From: PGZG01 sp046292765 | GTDB lineage: Bacteria > Pseudomonadota > Gammaproteobacteria > Pseudomonadales > Alcanivoracaceae | DNA: 64,000 nucleotides | Assembly (NCBI GenBank): GCA_046292765.1 | Contig: JBKBQA010000002.1 | Location: forward strand, 310,001 to 374,000 | Direction of reading: 5' to 3' | In this document: positions 7,474-16,114 of the stretch, in pieces | How positions within the stretch are numbered: position 1 is the stretch's first letter | How the letters are laid out: each line of letters opens with the position of its first letter | Notes under the pieces: generated by a model | The model's input: the letters and a program-made list of their open reading frames with translations, nothing else | The model's database searches: none | What the model was told of the DNA's origin: nothing | Program-made: the position numbers and the translations under genes

Positions 7474-8060
7474 CGAGCGGCCTCAGCGGCGGCCTCGGGC
7501 AGGCGGCGGGCGCTGCGAATCACCACCGGCATCACCGGCACATCCGGCGCTGCATGACCATTCAGGCGCCCCTGGCCAGTACGGGTAGCGCTGATCCGAT
7601 CGACCACATCCAGCCCTTCCACCACCTGCCCGAATACCGCGTAACCCCAACCGCTGGCAGTTTCCGCGCTATGGTCCAGGGCCCGGTTGTCGGCCGTATT
7701 GATGAAGAACTGGGCGGTGGCCGAATGCGGATCCCGGGTACGGGCCATGGCGATGGTGCCGCGGGTATTACGCAGCCTGTTGTTGGCCTCGTTTTCCACC
7801 GGGCCTCGGGTTGGTCTTTGCAGGTAGTCCTCGCCGAAGCCGCCGCCCTGGATCATGAAATCCGGGATCACCCGGTGGAACACGGTGCCGTCGTAGAAGC
7901 CGTTATCGACGTAGGTGAGGAAGTTGGCCACTGTCTTGGGTGCCCGTTTCTCATCCAGCTCCAGCACGATACGACCAAGGCTGGTGTCGATTTCCACTTT
8001 CGGTCGATCTGCCTGCGCCAGCAGGGGCAGGATCAGCACAGCAGCCAGCATCCAGCGCAT
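7470..8060 (-). CDS. Periplasmic cyclophilin-type peptidyl-prolyl isomerase
   Basis: A 196-residue cyclophilin with a short signal peptide (MRWMLAAVLILPLLAQA). The core has VFHRVIPDFMIQGGGF (active-site Arg-Phe-Met-Gln set), TIAMART, ATAQFFINTADN and GYAVFGQVVEGLDVVD. This catalyses prolyl cis-trans isomerisation during folding, here presumably of exported proteins, like PpiA. It starts 2 bp after the cytoplasmic ppiB and overlaps lpxH by 4 bases, so the three genes are one operon. A C-terminal Ala/Arg extension (RRLPEAAAEAAR) is not part of the fold. Confidence 0.93.
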   Translation of the reverse strand: MRWMLAAVLILPLLAQADRPKVEIDTSLGRIVLELDEKRAPKTVANFLTYVDNGFYDGTVFHRVIPDFMIQGGGFGEDYLQRPTRGPVENEANNRLRNTRGTIAMARTRDPHSATAQFFINTADNRALDHSAETASGWGYAVFGQVVEGLDVVDRISATRTGQGRLNGHAAPDVPVMPVVIRSARRLPEAAAEAAR

Positions 8061-8062
8061 GA

Positions 8063-8560
8063 TCAGCCCTCCACCACCTCGGCGGATTCGATGGTCACCG
8101 GATCTTTCGGGACGTCGCGGTGGAAGCCGCTGGTGCCGGTGGGTACCTGCTTGATCTTGGTCAGCACATCAAGGCCATCGACCACCTTGCCAAATACCGC
8201 ATAGCCCCAGCCATCCTGTGCCTGAGCCTTGTCGAGGAAGTGGTTGTCGGCAACGTTGATGAAAAATTGAGCGGTGGCGGAATGCGGATCCGAGGTGCGC
8301 GCCATGGCGACGGTGCCGGTCTCGTTGGACAGGCCGTTGGCGCCCTCATTCTTGATCGGCGCCTTGGTGGGTTTCTGCTCCATTTTTTCGGTGAAGCCGC
8401 CGCCCTGAATCATGAAGTTGCTGATGACCCGGTGGAAGATGGTGCCATTGAAGAAGCCTTCGTTGACGTAACTGACGAAGTTGGCCACGGTGACGGGGGC
8501 CTTTTCGGCGTCCAGCGCCAGGGTGATGTCGCCATAGGTGGTGCGCAGCAGGACTTTCAT
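8063..8560 (-). CDS. ppiB: Cytoplasmic peptidyl-prolyl cis-trans isomerase B
   Basis: A 165-residue cyclophilin without signal peptide, start MKVLLRTTYGDITLALD at 8560. Signature residues are present in IFHRVISNFMIQGGGF, TVAMART, ATAQFFINVADN and WGYAVFGKVVDGLDVL. The KMEQKPTKAPIKNE insert and length match bacterial PpiB. The longer frame to 8626 is rejected because it crosses the glnS promoter region. It is the first gene of the ppiB-cyclophilin-lpxH operon and divergent from glnS, with about 100 bp shared between them. Confidence 0.94.
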   Translation of the reverse strand: MKVLLRTTYGDITLALDAEKAPVTVANFVSYVNEGFFNGTIFHRVISNFMIQGGGFTEKMEQKPTKAPIKNEGANGLSNETGTVAMARTSDPHSATAQFFINVADNHFLDKAQAQDGWGYAVFGKVVDGLDVLTKIKQVPTGTSGFHRDVPKDPVTIESAEVVEG

Positions 8561-8599
8561 AGCAGCTCCTAACAAAGGCCGGACTCGGCGGAGGTTCCA

Positions 8600-8627
8600 T
8601 TGACGGGAAAGGGCTGCACTGTACACT
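8600..8627 (+). promoter_or_regulatory. glnS: Sigma-70 promoter of glnS
   Basis: TTGACG (8600-8605) and TACACT (8622-8627) are separated by 16 bp and lie 35 bp before the glnS ATG, giving a short leader. Both boxes are near consensus and correctly oriented. Confidence 0.65.
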
Positions 8628-8661
8628 AGCTCACCCCCGATTTCAGCCGGTTAACACGCAC

Positions 8662-10320
8662 ATGACTGACCAGAATGCCGCCCCCACTAACTTTATCCGT
8701 CAGCTGATCGACCGCGATCTGGCCGAGGGGCGGCAGAGCAAGGTGGTGACCCGCTTTCCGCCGGAGCCCAATGGCTATCTTCATATCGGCCATGCCAAGT
8801 CGATCTGCCTCAATTTTGGTCTGGCACTCGACTATCAGGGCGAGTGCAACCTGCGTTTTGACGACACCAATCCGGAGAAGGAGTCGGAAGAATACGTCAA
8901 CGCCATACAGCGTGACGTCAGCTGGCTCGGTTTCCAGTGGGCCGGCGAGGTGCGCTATGCCTCGGGTTATTTTGACCAGATTCACGACTGCGCTGTTGAA
9001 CTGATTCGCAAGGGACTCGCCTATGTGGATCAGCTGAGTGCCGAGCAAATGCGTGAGTATCGCGGCACCCTGAAGGAGCCGGGCAAAGCCAGTCCCTGGC
9101 GTGATCGGCCGGTGGAAGAAAGTCTGGCCCTGTTCGCGCAAATGCGGGCCGGTGAAATCGATGAAGGTGCAGCGGTGCTGCGCGCCAGAATCGATATGGC
9201 CAGCCCGAATATCAATATGCGTGATCCGGTGCTGTATCGAGTCCGCAAGGTGGCTCACCATCAGACCGGAAACACCTGGTGTATCTACCCGATGTACGAC
9301 TTCACCCATCCGATTTCGGATGCGCTCGAAGGCATTACTCACAGCCTCTGCACGCTGGAATTCGAAGCCCATCGGCCGCTGTATGACTGGGTAATTGAGC
9401 ATTGCACCTTGCCAGCGGTGCCGAAACAGACCGAGTTTGCCCGGCTCAATCTCAATTACACGGTCACCAGCAAACGCAAGCTCAAGCAACTGGTGGACGA
9501 GGGCCATGTTGGCGGCTGGGATGACCCGCGCATGCCCACCATCGCCGGTCTGCGGCGGCGAGGGTATACCCCCGCCAGTCTGCGCCGGTTTTGTGACATG
9601 GTCGGCGTCGCCAGAGCAGATTCGATTGTCGATATGGCGATGCTCGAATCGGCCATTCGTGATGATTTGAACCAGAACGCGCCGCGAGCCTTCTGTGTAC
9701 TGCGTCCGGTGAAGCTGGTGATCGAAAATTGGTCGGCCGGGCAGGTTGAGGCCCTGCATGGTCCGGTGCATCCGCAGAATGAATCCATGGGTACCCGCGC
9801 CATTCCCATGACTCGTGAAGTCTGGATTGATCGTGAGGACTTTCTGGAGGAAGCGGATAAGAAATACAAGCGTCTGGTGCTGGGCGATGAAGTGCGATTG
9901 CGCTATGGCTATGTGATTCGGGCCAATGAAGTGATTCGTGGCGCCGATGGCCAGATCAGCGAAATCCGCTGCAGCTATGACCCTGACACTCTCGGCAAGA
10001 ACCCGGAAGGTCGCAAGGTGCGCGGCGTAATCCACTGGGTGTCAGTGAGCCACAATGTGCCCTGCGAGGTGCGTCTTTACGATCGCCTGTTTACCGAAGC
10101 CAATCCGGACAAGGCGGAAGCGGGCAAGACATTTCTTGATAGCATCAATCCAGCGTCGCTGACGGTATTTGCTGATGCGGTGGCGGAGCAGTCGCTGGCC
10201 AGCGCCGAGGCAGAGCAGGGCTTCCAGTTTGAGCGGGAAGGCTATTTTGCGGTGGATGCGGATAGCACCGCCGGGCGCAAGGTCTTTAACCTGACGGTGG
10301 GTCTGAAAGAATCATTCTGA
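8662..10320 (+). CDS. glnS: Glutaminyl-tRNA synthetase
   Basis: GlnRS charges tRNA-Gln with glutamine. The 552-residue protein has the class I HIGH motif at 41-44 in PPEPNGYLHIGHAKS, the GluRS/GlnRS pocket RFDDTNPEKE, a KMSKS equivalent (VTSKRKLKQL, about 270-279) and the C-terminal anticodon-binding beta-barrels (LDSINPASLTVFADAVAE; FEREGYFAVD). Its length is typical of the bacterial enzyme. Presence of GlnS instead of only the GatCAB route fits Gammaproteobacteria. It is preceded by a good sigma-70 promoter and has no obvious terminator before the next gene. Confidence 0.98.
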   Translation: MTDQNAAPTNFIRQLIDRDLAEGRQSKVVTRFPPEPNGYLHIGHAKSICLNFGLALDYQGECNLRFDDTNPEKESEEYVNAIQRDVSWLGFQWAGEVRYASGYFDQIHDCAVELIRKGLAYVDQLSAEQMREYRGTLKEPGKASPWRDRPVEESLALFAQMRAGEIDEGAAVLRARIDMASPNINMRDPVLYRVRKVAHHQTGNTWCIYPMYDFTHPISDALEGITHSLCTLEFEAHRPLYDWVIEHCTLPAVPKQTEFARLNLNYTVTSKRKLKQLVDEGHVGGWDDPRMPTIAGLRRRGYTPASLRRFCDMVGVARADSIVDMAMLESAIRDDLNQNAPRAFCVLRPVKLVIENWSAGQVEALHGPVHPQNESMGTRAIPMTREVWIDREDFLEEADKKYKRLVLGDEVRLRYGYVIRANEVIRGADGQISEIRCSYDPDTLGKNPEGRKVRGVIHWVSVSHNVPCEVRLYDRLFTEANPDKAEAGKTFLDSINPASLTVFADAVAEQSLASAEAEQGFQFEREGYFAVDADSTAGRKVFNLTVGLKESF

Positions 10321-10378
10321 TTGCCGCTGTTGCGATCAAACAACGGTGTATTGCCACAGTTTGGCACAGGAGGTCAGC

Positions 10379-11470
10379 GTGACACGATCAGTGGATGTGC
10401 TGATTGTCGGTGCCAGTCAGGCGGGTTGTGCAGCGGCCTGGGATCTGGCGGCATCGGGTCTGTCGGTATTGATGCTGGATCGTCATGCGGATACCGGCCA
10501 CAAGCCCTGTGCGGGTGGCGTCACTGAAAAAGCCCGTCGTCTTTACCGCTTTCCCCTCGACAGTGTTATTCGCGAAACCGTCTCGACACTGGTGATGACC
10601 CATGCCATGCGCCGTGACATTTTGTTCCCGGCGCCCGGTCCGGTATGTGTCATGACTCACCGCCCGGAGCTGGACCGGCTCTGCCGTGAACAGGCCCTGC
10701 TGAGAGGGGCGCAGTTACGCATCATCAAACGCCTGCAGGCATTTCGCTGCCATGATCAGGGCGTGGTGCTGACGGTGGATGGTGAGCGTATCGAGGCGCG
10801 CTATTTGATTGGTGCCGACGGCGCCAACAGTGCAGTGCGTCGCCTGGTGTTTGGCGGCGGCCATCCCGACGGTGCCATGGCGATTGAAGGGCTGTTGCCC
10901 CGCGAGCTGTGTCGGCACTATCCCGCTACCACTTTTGATCTTGGCGCGGTGCGGGACGGCTATGGCTGGCTGTTTCCGAAGCGCGACCATGTCAATGTCG
11001 GGCTCTATGTACGCACGCAGAGCGGCGTACATGTCGACCGCACGGCGTTGGCAGCCTACGCCCGTGATCGTCTTGGCAGTGATGCCCTGATTCAGGTGCA
11101 GGGCTATCCACTTGGCACCTGGGGACATCGTCAGCGCCTGGTGGCCGGACGGGTCATGCTGGTCGGTGATGCAGCGGGCTTTACCGAGCCGCTGCTGGGT
11201 GAGGGGATCTATGGTGCCGTGCTGAGTGGCCAGCGCGCAGCGGCAGCAATACTGGGTCCCGGCGACGTCGGTGCCCGCTACCTTGCTGATATGATGCGCT
11301 GGCGCAGCGAGTTGCGTTTCGTTCATCCGTTGGCAAAGGTGTTTTATGCCACTTTGCCAATCAGTTTCTTTGCCCTGCGCGAGTTTGTTCGCGTGCCATT
11401 GATGCACGGCTATGCCGATGGCCTCACGCTCGGGCAAAGCAAGCGTCGTTACTGGGGAGCGCGCATTTGA
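10379..11470 (+). CDS. Geranylgeranyl-reductase-family FAD oxidoreductase
   Basis: A 363-residue flavoprotein. I prefer the GTG at 10379 because AGGAGG sits at the right distance; a frame-matched ATG at 10346 has no such site. It has a GxGxxG-type FAD fold (DVLIVGASQAGCAAA), KPCAGGV after the first helix, the second FAD motif ARYLIGADGANSAVRR, the family motif DGYGWLFPKRDHVNVGLY and GDAAGFTEPLLGEGIYGA. The GGR/ChlP family reduces isoprenoid double bonds, and some bacterial members have unrelated substrates. The gene overlaps rluF by 4 bases. The substrate is unknown; a role in isoprenoid or quinone side-chain reduction is only inferred. Confidence 0.85.
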   Translation: MTRSVDVLIVGASQAGCAAAWDLAASGLSVLMLDRHADTGHKPCAGGVTEKARRLYRFPLDSVIRETVSTLVMTHAMRRDILFPAPGPVCVMTHRPELDRLCREQALLRGAQLRIIKRLQAFRCHDQGVVLTVDGERIEARYLIGADGANSAVRRLVFGGGHPDGAMAIEGLLPRELCRHYPATTFDLGAVRDGYGWLFPKRDHVNVGLYVRTQSGVHVDRTALAAYARDRLGSDALIQVQGYPLGTWGHRQRLVAGRVMLVGDAAGFTEPLLGEGIYGAVLSGQRAAAAILGPGDVGARYLADMMRWRSELRFVHPLAKVFYATLPISFFALREFVRVPLMHGYADGLTLGQSKRRYWGARI

Positions 11471-12330
11471 GCGGCATTCGACTGAACAAGTTTATCAGTG
11501 ACACCGGTATCTGTTCGCGCCGCGAGGCAGATCGTCTGATTGAGGACGGACTGGTGCAGGTCAATGGCCGGCCAGCGGTGATGGGGACCCGGGTGGAACC
11601 CGCAGATCAGGTCACCGTGCGCGGCAAACCGCTGCGTGCCAAGCCGAAAGCGGTATACCTGGTATACAACAAGCCGGTGGGCATCACCTGCACCACCGAT
11701 CAGGCGGTGCATGGCAATATTGTTGATGCAGTACGCTATCCGGGCGGGCGGATTTTTCCTGTTGGCCGGCTCGACAAGCCCTCCGAAGGGCTGATTCTGC
11801 TGACCAATGACGGTGATATCGTCAACAAGATCCTGCGTGCCGGTAATGCCCACGAGAAAGAATATGTGGTGACGGTGGACAAGCCGTTTGGTGACGAGTT
11901 TGTTCGTCGCATGTCACAGCCGATTCCGATTCTCGACACCATGACCCGCCCTTGTACCGTACGCCAGCTGTCGGCGGACACCTTCAATATCATTCTCACT
12001 CAGGGACTGAACCGGCAGATTCGCCGCATGACCGAGTTTCTTGGCTACAACGTGGTGCGGTTGCGACGGGTGCGGATCATGAGTATCCGTCTGGGCGGAT
12101 TGCGCCCCGGTCAGTGGCGAGAGCTTACCGGCCCGGAAATGGCGCTGATTGAGCACATGCTTGAGGGATCCGTGAAAACCGAAGAGGCCAGTCGGGTTGG
12201 CAAGCCGACGATGAAGGAGCGTCGAGATAGCGCGCCGAGGACCGGTAAATCTGCCGATCCGCGTGCGTCCCGGTCTGGCGGCAGTCGACGCCCCCCGACC
12301 GGTGGCAAGCCTCCCCGGCGTCGCGATTAA
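11467..12330 (+). CDS. rluF: 23S rRNA pseudouridine synthase RluF-like
   Basis: A 287-residue RsuA/RluB/E/F-family enzyme. An S4 RNA-binding domain (about 3-60: IRLNKFISDTGICSRREADRLI..VQVNG) precedes the catalytic domain with the GRLDKPSEGLILLTND motif carrying the catalytic Asp. Later come HEKEYVV and the TQGLNRQIRRMTEFLGY segment typical of RluF, which modifies U2604 of 23S rRNA. It starts at a TTG at 11467 overlapping the previous stop, so it is translationally coupled. The tail (about 235-287) is a basic, low-complexity Arg/Ser/Gly/Pro extension, probably for RNA contacts. Its stop overlaps that of the convergent AraC gene. Confidence 0.9.
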   Translation: MSGIRLNKFISDTGICSRREADRLIEDGLVQVNGRPAVMGTRVEPADQVTVRGKPLRAKPKAVYLVYNKPVGITCTTDQAVHGNIVDAVRYPGGRIFPVGRLDKPSEGLILLTNDGDIVNKILRAGNAHEKEYVVTVDKPFGDEFVRRMSQPIPILDTMTRPCTVRQLSADTFNIILTQGLNRQIRRMTEFLGYNVVRLRRVRIMSIRLGGLRPGQWRELTGPEMALIEHMLEGSVKTEEASRVGKPTMKERRDSAPRTGKSADPRASRSGGSRRPPTGGKPPRRRD

Positions 12331-13361
12331 CGCAGTTTCCGCCGTTCCTGCCGGTAGGCCACGGGGGTGGTATCGAACCAGCGCTTGAAAGCGCGGTTGA
12401 ACGCGCTCTGTTCTGAATAGCCGAGATCAGCGGCGATCTGGCTCACCGAGCGGTCGCTGTGAATCAGCCAGTCGCTGGCAAGCGCGCGACGTTCTTCTTC
12501 CAGTACCGTTGAAAAATCCGTGTTCTCAGCGCGCAGGCGACGCCGCAACGTCCAGGGCTTCATGTCGAGACCCTCGGCGACATTTTCAACCTGCGGGATA
12601 GTGCGCTCAAGTTGGCGACGGATTTCCATTCGCACCTGATCGAGCAGATTGTCGCGGGCGAGGTAGCGGGTCACCGCCTGCTGCAAGCGATTGCGCATGA
12701 TGTGGTGCACTTCCGGATCCGCATCTTTCATCGGCAGATCGAGCAGTTTCTCGTCGAGCACGACTTTGTTTTCAGCTTGATCAAACAATACCGGGCAACG
12801 GAATACACGCTGATATTCGGCATCATCTGGCACCGGCATGGCGTGGCGGAAATGCACCACCACCGGGTTTTCGTCAGTGCCGCTGATCCAGCGTCCAAAG
12901 GTCACCGCGCCGACAAAGAAAGCTTCCACCCGGTGGCGGGTGGTCACAGGTTCGTCGAAGGCGGTATGCCAAAGCAGATGAACGTGATTGCCTTCACGGT
13001 GTACCTGAGCCTCGGCGAACTCCGTGGTGACGCGCTGAAACGGCACCATCAGGTCGATCGCCTGACGCAGGTTGGTGCCGGACATGCTGGCGTAGCCCAG
13101 CTCGCCCATGAAGCGCGGGCGGATCCGTTCGCCCATGTGCAGGCCAAATAGCGGGTCGCCGGTTTCCTGCAGGGCCTTGACCAGTAGCTGATGCTCGACG
13201 CGCAGGGGAATGCGCGCCTGAGGAGATTCCAGCTGCTCATCGGTGACACCGAGACGGACCAGTTCGGACGACAGATCGCAGCCCTGATACAGGGCTGCAT
13301 CAAGGAGGTATTCGAGCCAGAAGGAGGCGACACTCAGGGTGCCGAAATTCGGAATGGTCAT
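12327..13361 (-). CDS. AraC-family transcriptional regulator (arabinose-binding-type N domain)
   Basis: A 344-residue regulator. The N-terminal domain (about 15-200: PQARIPLRVEHQLLVKALQETGDPLFGLHMGERIRP, GELGYASMSGTNLRQAIDL) is the Arabinose_bd type found in OruR/ArgR-like regulators. The C-terminal AraC HTH (about 245-338) ends with SVSQIAADLGYSEQSAFNRAFKRWFDTTPVAYRQ. Regulators of this class often respond to lipids, amino acids or aromatic compounds; the effector here is unknown. It lies downstream of the phasin-like gene on the same strand with a hairpin between. A possible target is the phasin or esterase gene, an inference from position only. Confidence 0.9.
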   Translation of the reverse strand: MTIPNFGTLSVASFWLEYLLDAALYQGCDLSSELVRLGVTDEQLESPQARIPLRVEHQLLVKALQETGDPLFGLHMGERIRPRFMGELGYASMSGTNLRQAIDLMVPFQRVTTEFAEAQVHREGNHVHLLWHTAFDEPVTTRHRVEAFFVGAVTFGRWISGTDENPVVVHFRHAMPVPDDAEYQRVFRCPVLFDQAENKVVLDEKLLDLPMKDADPEVHHIMRNRLQQAVTRYLARDNLLDQVRMEIRRQLERTIPQVENVAEGLDMKPWTLRRRLRAENTDFSTVLEEERRALASDWLIHSDRSVSQIAADLGYSEQSAFNRAFKRWFDTTPVAYRQERRKLR

Positions 13362-13430
13362 GGCTGCATCATCGGCATGGACGATGCGGAGTCAAGAGCG
13401 GAATGGAAAGATTGGTGCAAGGAGGGGTGG

Positions 13431-13454
13431 GGTGGCCGGGGGTGCCCGGCCACC
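13431..13454 (-). terminator. Hairpin downstream of the phasin-like gene
   Basis: GGTGGCCGGG (13431-13440) pairs perfectly with CCCGGCCACC (13445-13454) around a 4-nt loop, 8 bp after the stop codon at 13463. The T-run on the minus strand is poor, so termination may be partial. Confidence 0.5.
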
Positions 13455-13462
13455 GGGGCGGA

Positions 13463-13837
13463 TCAGGCTGCGTTAGCCTTTTCCAGCTTGGTCAGCTTGC
13501 GCTGCACGGCTGCCAGTTTCTTTTCAAGGGAGGCAACGTCTTCGCGGGTGGGCAGGCCCAGAAGTGCGGCGCCTCGGTTGGTCAGTTGCTCAAGGCGGCG
13601 GCCTTCGTTGCCGTTCTTCTCTGCTTTCTCGGCTTTCTTTGCGGCCTTGTCCTGCTGCTTGACCAGCTTTTCACCAGTCTTGACCAGCTCATCAAACAGT
13701 TTCTTGCCGTTCTCTTCGACACGGGTCGCGGCGCCGCGGGCGGCCTTCTCCAGTTTCTCGGCGGCCGCTTTCAGTTCGGCGCGGGCGCTTTCGGCGCGGG
13801 CCTGCAGGTCTTTCAGGGTATCGTTCAATGCGCTCAT
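13463..13837 (-). CDS. Phasin-like (polyhydroxyalkanoate granule) protein
   Basis: A 124-residue, highly charged, Ala/Lys/Glu-rich helical protein. The middle is basic (KQQDKAAKKAEKAEKN). The C-terminal part, LLGLPTREDVASLEKKLAAVQRKLTKLEK, is the kind of linker and coiled coil seen in Pseudomonas PhaI/PhaF granule-associated phasins. These coat PHA inclusions, and the basic tail of PhaF binds DNA. An AAGGAG site precedes the ATG. No PHA synthase is in the window. A histone-like or generic coiled-coil protein is the alternative. The upstream stretch 13838-14095 holds no other gene. Confidence 0.6.
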   Translation of the reverse strand: MSALNDTLKDLQARAESARAELKAAAEKLEKAARGAATRVEENGKKLFDELVKTGEKLVKQQDKAAKKAEKAEKNGNEGRRLEQLTNRGAALLGLPTREDVASLEKKLAAVQRKLTKLEKANAA

Positions 13838-14095
13838 GGTGGTGCTCCTTAGTGTCGTCGGGTGTCGGGGCTGTTCTCCCGGCGTCCAGGGGAGTGCGGA
13901 GAACGGCGTCCAGTGTACGGACGGTGAAAAAATGCTCTTTGTAAAATGTCCGACAATAGGACGTAAAATGATTGTTCTTTCTGGTCATCGTCCCGCGCCC
14001 GGGAAGCTGGTAGCGTCCCGCCTGACAGGTAGGGTGGTGGAATCTGGCAATGGTTCCCGGGCGAGGTTCTCGCGCGTATTCGTATGGAGGCAAGG

Positions 14096-15619
14096 GTGAG
14101 CAGCGTTGAAATCAGTACTGGCCGAGTCTCCGGCCTCGTTAACGATGGCGTGCGTGAGTACCGGGGCATCCCCTTTGCGGCACCGCCAACGGGCGAATGG
14201 CGCTTTCGTGCCCCGCGTCCCGTTGCCGGCTGGAGCGGCGTGCTGGCCGCAGAAAAATTCCGCTCGGCGGCCTGGCAGACGCCTAATCCGCTGATGGGCA
14301 CCGAGCAGATTAGCGATGACTGCCTTTATCTGAATGTCTGGGTGCCGGAGGGCGAGGGGCCTTTCCCGGTGATGGTCTGGATTCATGGCGGCGCCTACAC
14401 CAGTGGTTCGCCGTCCCAGCTGTTGTATCAGGGCCGGCGGCTGGCTGCATCGCAGCGGGTCATTGTCGTCAATCCTGCCTATCGCCTCGGTGCCTGGGGC
14501 TTTGGCTGGTGGCGCGATCTGGCGCCGTCACTGGAAACGGACAGCAACCTTGGGCTGCGCGATCAGATCGCCGCCCTGCAGTGGGTGCAAGACAACATCG
14601 GTGCTTTCGGCGGCGATTCCCGCCGGGTCACCGTGTTTGGTGAGTCCGCCGGAGGATTCAGTATTGCCACCCTCATGGCTACACCGTCCGCAGCGGGCTT
14701 GTTCCAGCGCGCCATCGTCCAGTCTGGCGCCGCGGACTTTGTGTTGGCCCCGGACGACGCAGCCCGTGTAGCACAGGCGGTGGCCGAGGGTCTGCCGGGT
14801 GAGGGCAGTGTCGCAGATCGCCTGCAATCGGTGGCCGGCCGGGATTTTGTCCGCGCCCAGAACGGCGCCATGCGGCAGGTGGTGAGGCGCGGTCTGCGTG
14901 AAACCACGCCGCAATTTGGCATGGTGTATCTGCCGGTGGTGGACGGCGATTTGCTGCCGCAATCACCGATTGCTGCTATCGCCGCCGGGTGTGCCCGGGA
15001 CAAGGCGATGATGGCCGGCGTCTGTGAAGACGAGTGGCACCTGTTCCAGTTTGCGCCGCCCTTTAACGGCGGGGTTGGGCTGGACCGGTTCAAGGCCATG
15101 GACGCGGCAGAAATCCACCGGCGCATGGAACGGCAATTGCCGGGGCGGGCGCAGCAGGCGTTTGAGCACTATCACGGCGAGGTCCGGATCGACCTGCGGC
15201 GCGGCCTGATGGATCTGGTCAGCGCGCTGGAAACTGATCGTACCTTCCGTATTCCTACCCTGCGCTTGCTGGATGCCCATGGTCGGGCCGGCGGTCTTGG
15301 CTGGGGTTTCCGTTTCAGTCATGAGATCGAGGCTTTCGGGGTGCCACTCGGCGCTTGCCATGTGGTGGATGTGCCGCTGGTGTTCGGTCTCACCGATACC
15401 CCCGCCGGCCAGTTGTTTACCGGTGGAGGTCCGGTGGCAGCTGCCCTGTCGGAACAGGTGATGGCGGCCTGGGGTCGCTTTGCCCATGAGGGCGTTGCCG
15501 CCTGGCAGCCCTGGGTTCAGGGCAGGATGGCGCGCACCTTCGGGCCCGGGCCGGAGCTGGCGCCGCTGGTTTCTGTCGAGCGCGAACAGTTCTGGCAGAC
15601 CAGTATTCCGGAGCTGTAG
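14096..15619 (+). CDS. Type-B carboxylesterase
   Basis: A 507-residue alpha/beta-hydrolase of the carboxylesterase type B family. I chose the GTG at 14096 because GGAGG lies 5-9 bases before it; an in-frame ATG at 14084 overlaps that site. Hallmarks are the YRGIPFAAPP start, EDCLYLNVW-like SDDCLYLNVWVPEGEG, the oxyanion-hole segment VWIHGGAYTSGS and the nucleophile elbow FGESAGG with S184. No signal peptide is seen, so it appears cytoplasmic. Substrates of this family are diverse esters, so no precise reaction can be given. It is not clearly co-transcribed with bolA, which has its own -10. Confidence 0.92.
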   Translation: MSSVEISTGRVSGLVNDGVREYRGIPFAAPPTGEWRFRAPRPVAGWSGVLAAEKFRSAAWQTPNPLMGTEQISDDCLYLNVWVPEGEGPFPVMVWIHGGAYTSGSPSQLLYQGRRLAASQRVIVVNPAYRLGAWGFGWWRDLAPSLETDSNLGLRDQIAALQWVQDNIGAFGGDSRRVTVFGESAGGFSIATLMATPSAAGLFQRAIVQSGAADFVLAPDDAARVAQAVAEGLPGEGSVADRLQSVAGRDFVRAQNGAMRQVVRRGLRETTPQFGMVYLPVVDGDLLPQSPIAAIAAGCARDKAMMAGVCEDEWHLFQFAPPFNGGVGLDRFKAMDAAEIHRRMERQLPGRAQQAFEHYHGEVRIDLRRGLMDLVSALETDRTFRIPTLRLLDAHGRAGGLGWGFRFSHEIEAFGVPLGACHVVDVPLVFGLTDTPAGQLFTGGGPVAAALSEQVMAAWGRFAHEGVAAWQPWVQGRMARTFGPGPELAPLVSVEREQFWQTSIPEL

Positions 15620-15712
15620 CGGCAGGGCATCGAGAGGGGACTTGTGGGGTTGCTGCTCCTGTATGAAACCGGCCGGGAAGCCTCCGGGGCGGCGGCGTGA
15701 GGTTATGAAATC

Positions 15713-15721
15713 TGCTAGAAT
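15713..15721 (+). promoter_or_regulatory. bolA: Extended -10 promoter of bolA
   Basis: TGCTAGAAT matches an extended -10 element (TGn-TAGAAT) 30 bp before the bolA ATG, with a short CCGCG..CGCGG hairpin and a GGAG site in the leader. No clear -35 was seen, as is usual with extended -10 promoters. Confidence 0.55.
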
Positions 15722-15751
15722 CCGCGCCTTCGCGGGTTGCCGGAGTGACGA

Positions 15752-16066
15752 ATGAGCGTTGCCGCCATCATCGAGCGCAAGGTCCGCGACGGTTTGCCGG
15801 TGGCGGTGCTGCAGCTCGACAACGAAAGCCACATGCACAATGTGCCGAAGGGCTCGGAATCCCATTTCCGTCTGGTGGTGGTGTCCGATGTCTTTGCCGG
15901 GCTGATGCCGGTCAAGCGCCATCAGCGTGTTTATGCATTGCTTCAGGATGAACTGGCAGGCCCCGTACATGCGCTGGCGTTGCACACCTTCACCCCGGAA
16001 GAGTGGTCGGCACGGAATGAATCTGCCTCTGCGTCGCCGGCCTGCCGCGGTGGTAGCGGCCTCTGA
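15752..16066 (+). CDS. bolA: BolA-family protein
   Basis: A 104-residue BolA protein. The N-terminal half gives the class II KH-like fold: LDNESHMHNVPKGSESHFRLVVVSDVFAG and VKRHQRVYALLQDEL, ending with LALHTFTPEEW. H-containing surfaces in this family bind [2Fe-2S] clusters together with monothiol glutaredoxins and influence cell shape and stress responses. The last 15 residues (Ser/Ala/Gly) are an extension. It is followed 48 bp later by trhO in the same direction, an arrangement seen in other pseudomonad-like genomes. Confidence 0.93.
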   Translation: MSVAAIIERKVRDGLPVAVLQLDNESHMHNVPKGSESHFRLVVVSDVFAGLMPVKRHQRVYALLQDELAGPVHALALHTFTPEEWSARNESASASPACRGGSGL

Positions 16067-16114
16067 GGCTGTTTGGCGGACATCGTGAAGAAATAATAGC
16101 TCGGGTATCAATAC

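Noticed and set aside
8626..10035. Open frame of 469 codons antisense to glnS
   Set aside because: Entirely inside glnS in the opposite frame, with His/Gln-rich translation and no recognisable domain.
12290..12330. Basic tail of RluF as a frameshifted fusion
   Set aside because: The Arg/Ser/Gly/Pro extension continues in frame to a normal stop, and basic tails are common in this enzyme family.
14963..16111. Open frame of 382 codons antisense to the carboxylesterase and bolA
   Set aside because: Overlaps two clear genes on the opposite strand and shows no signal peptide, motif or start signal.
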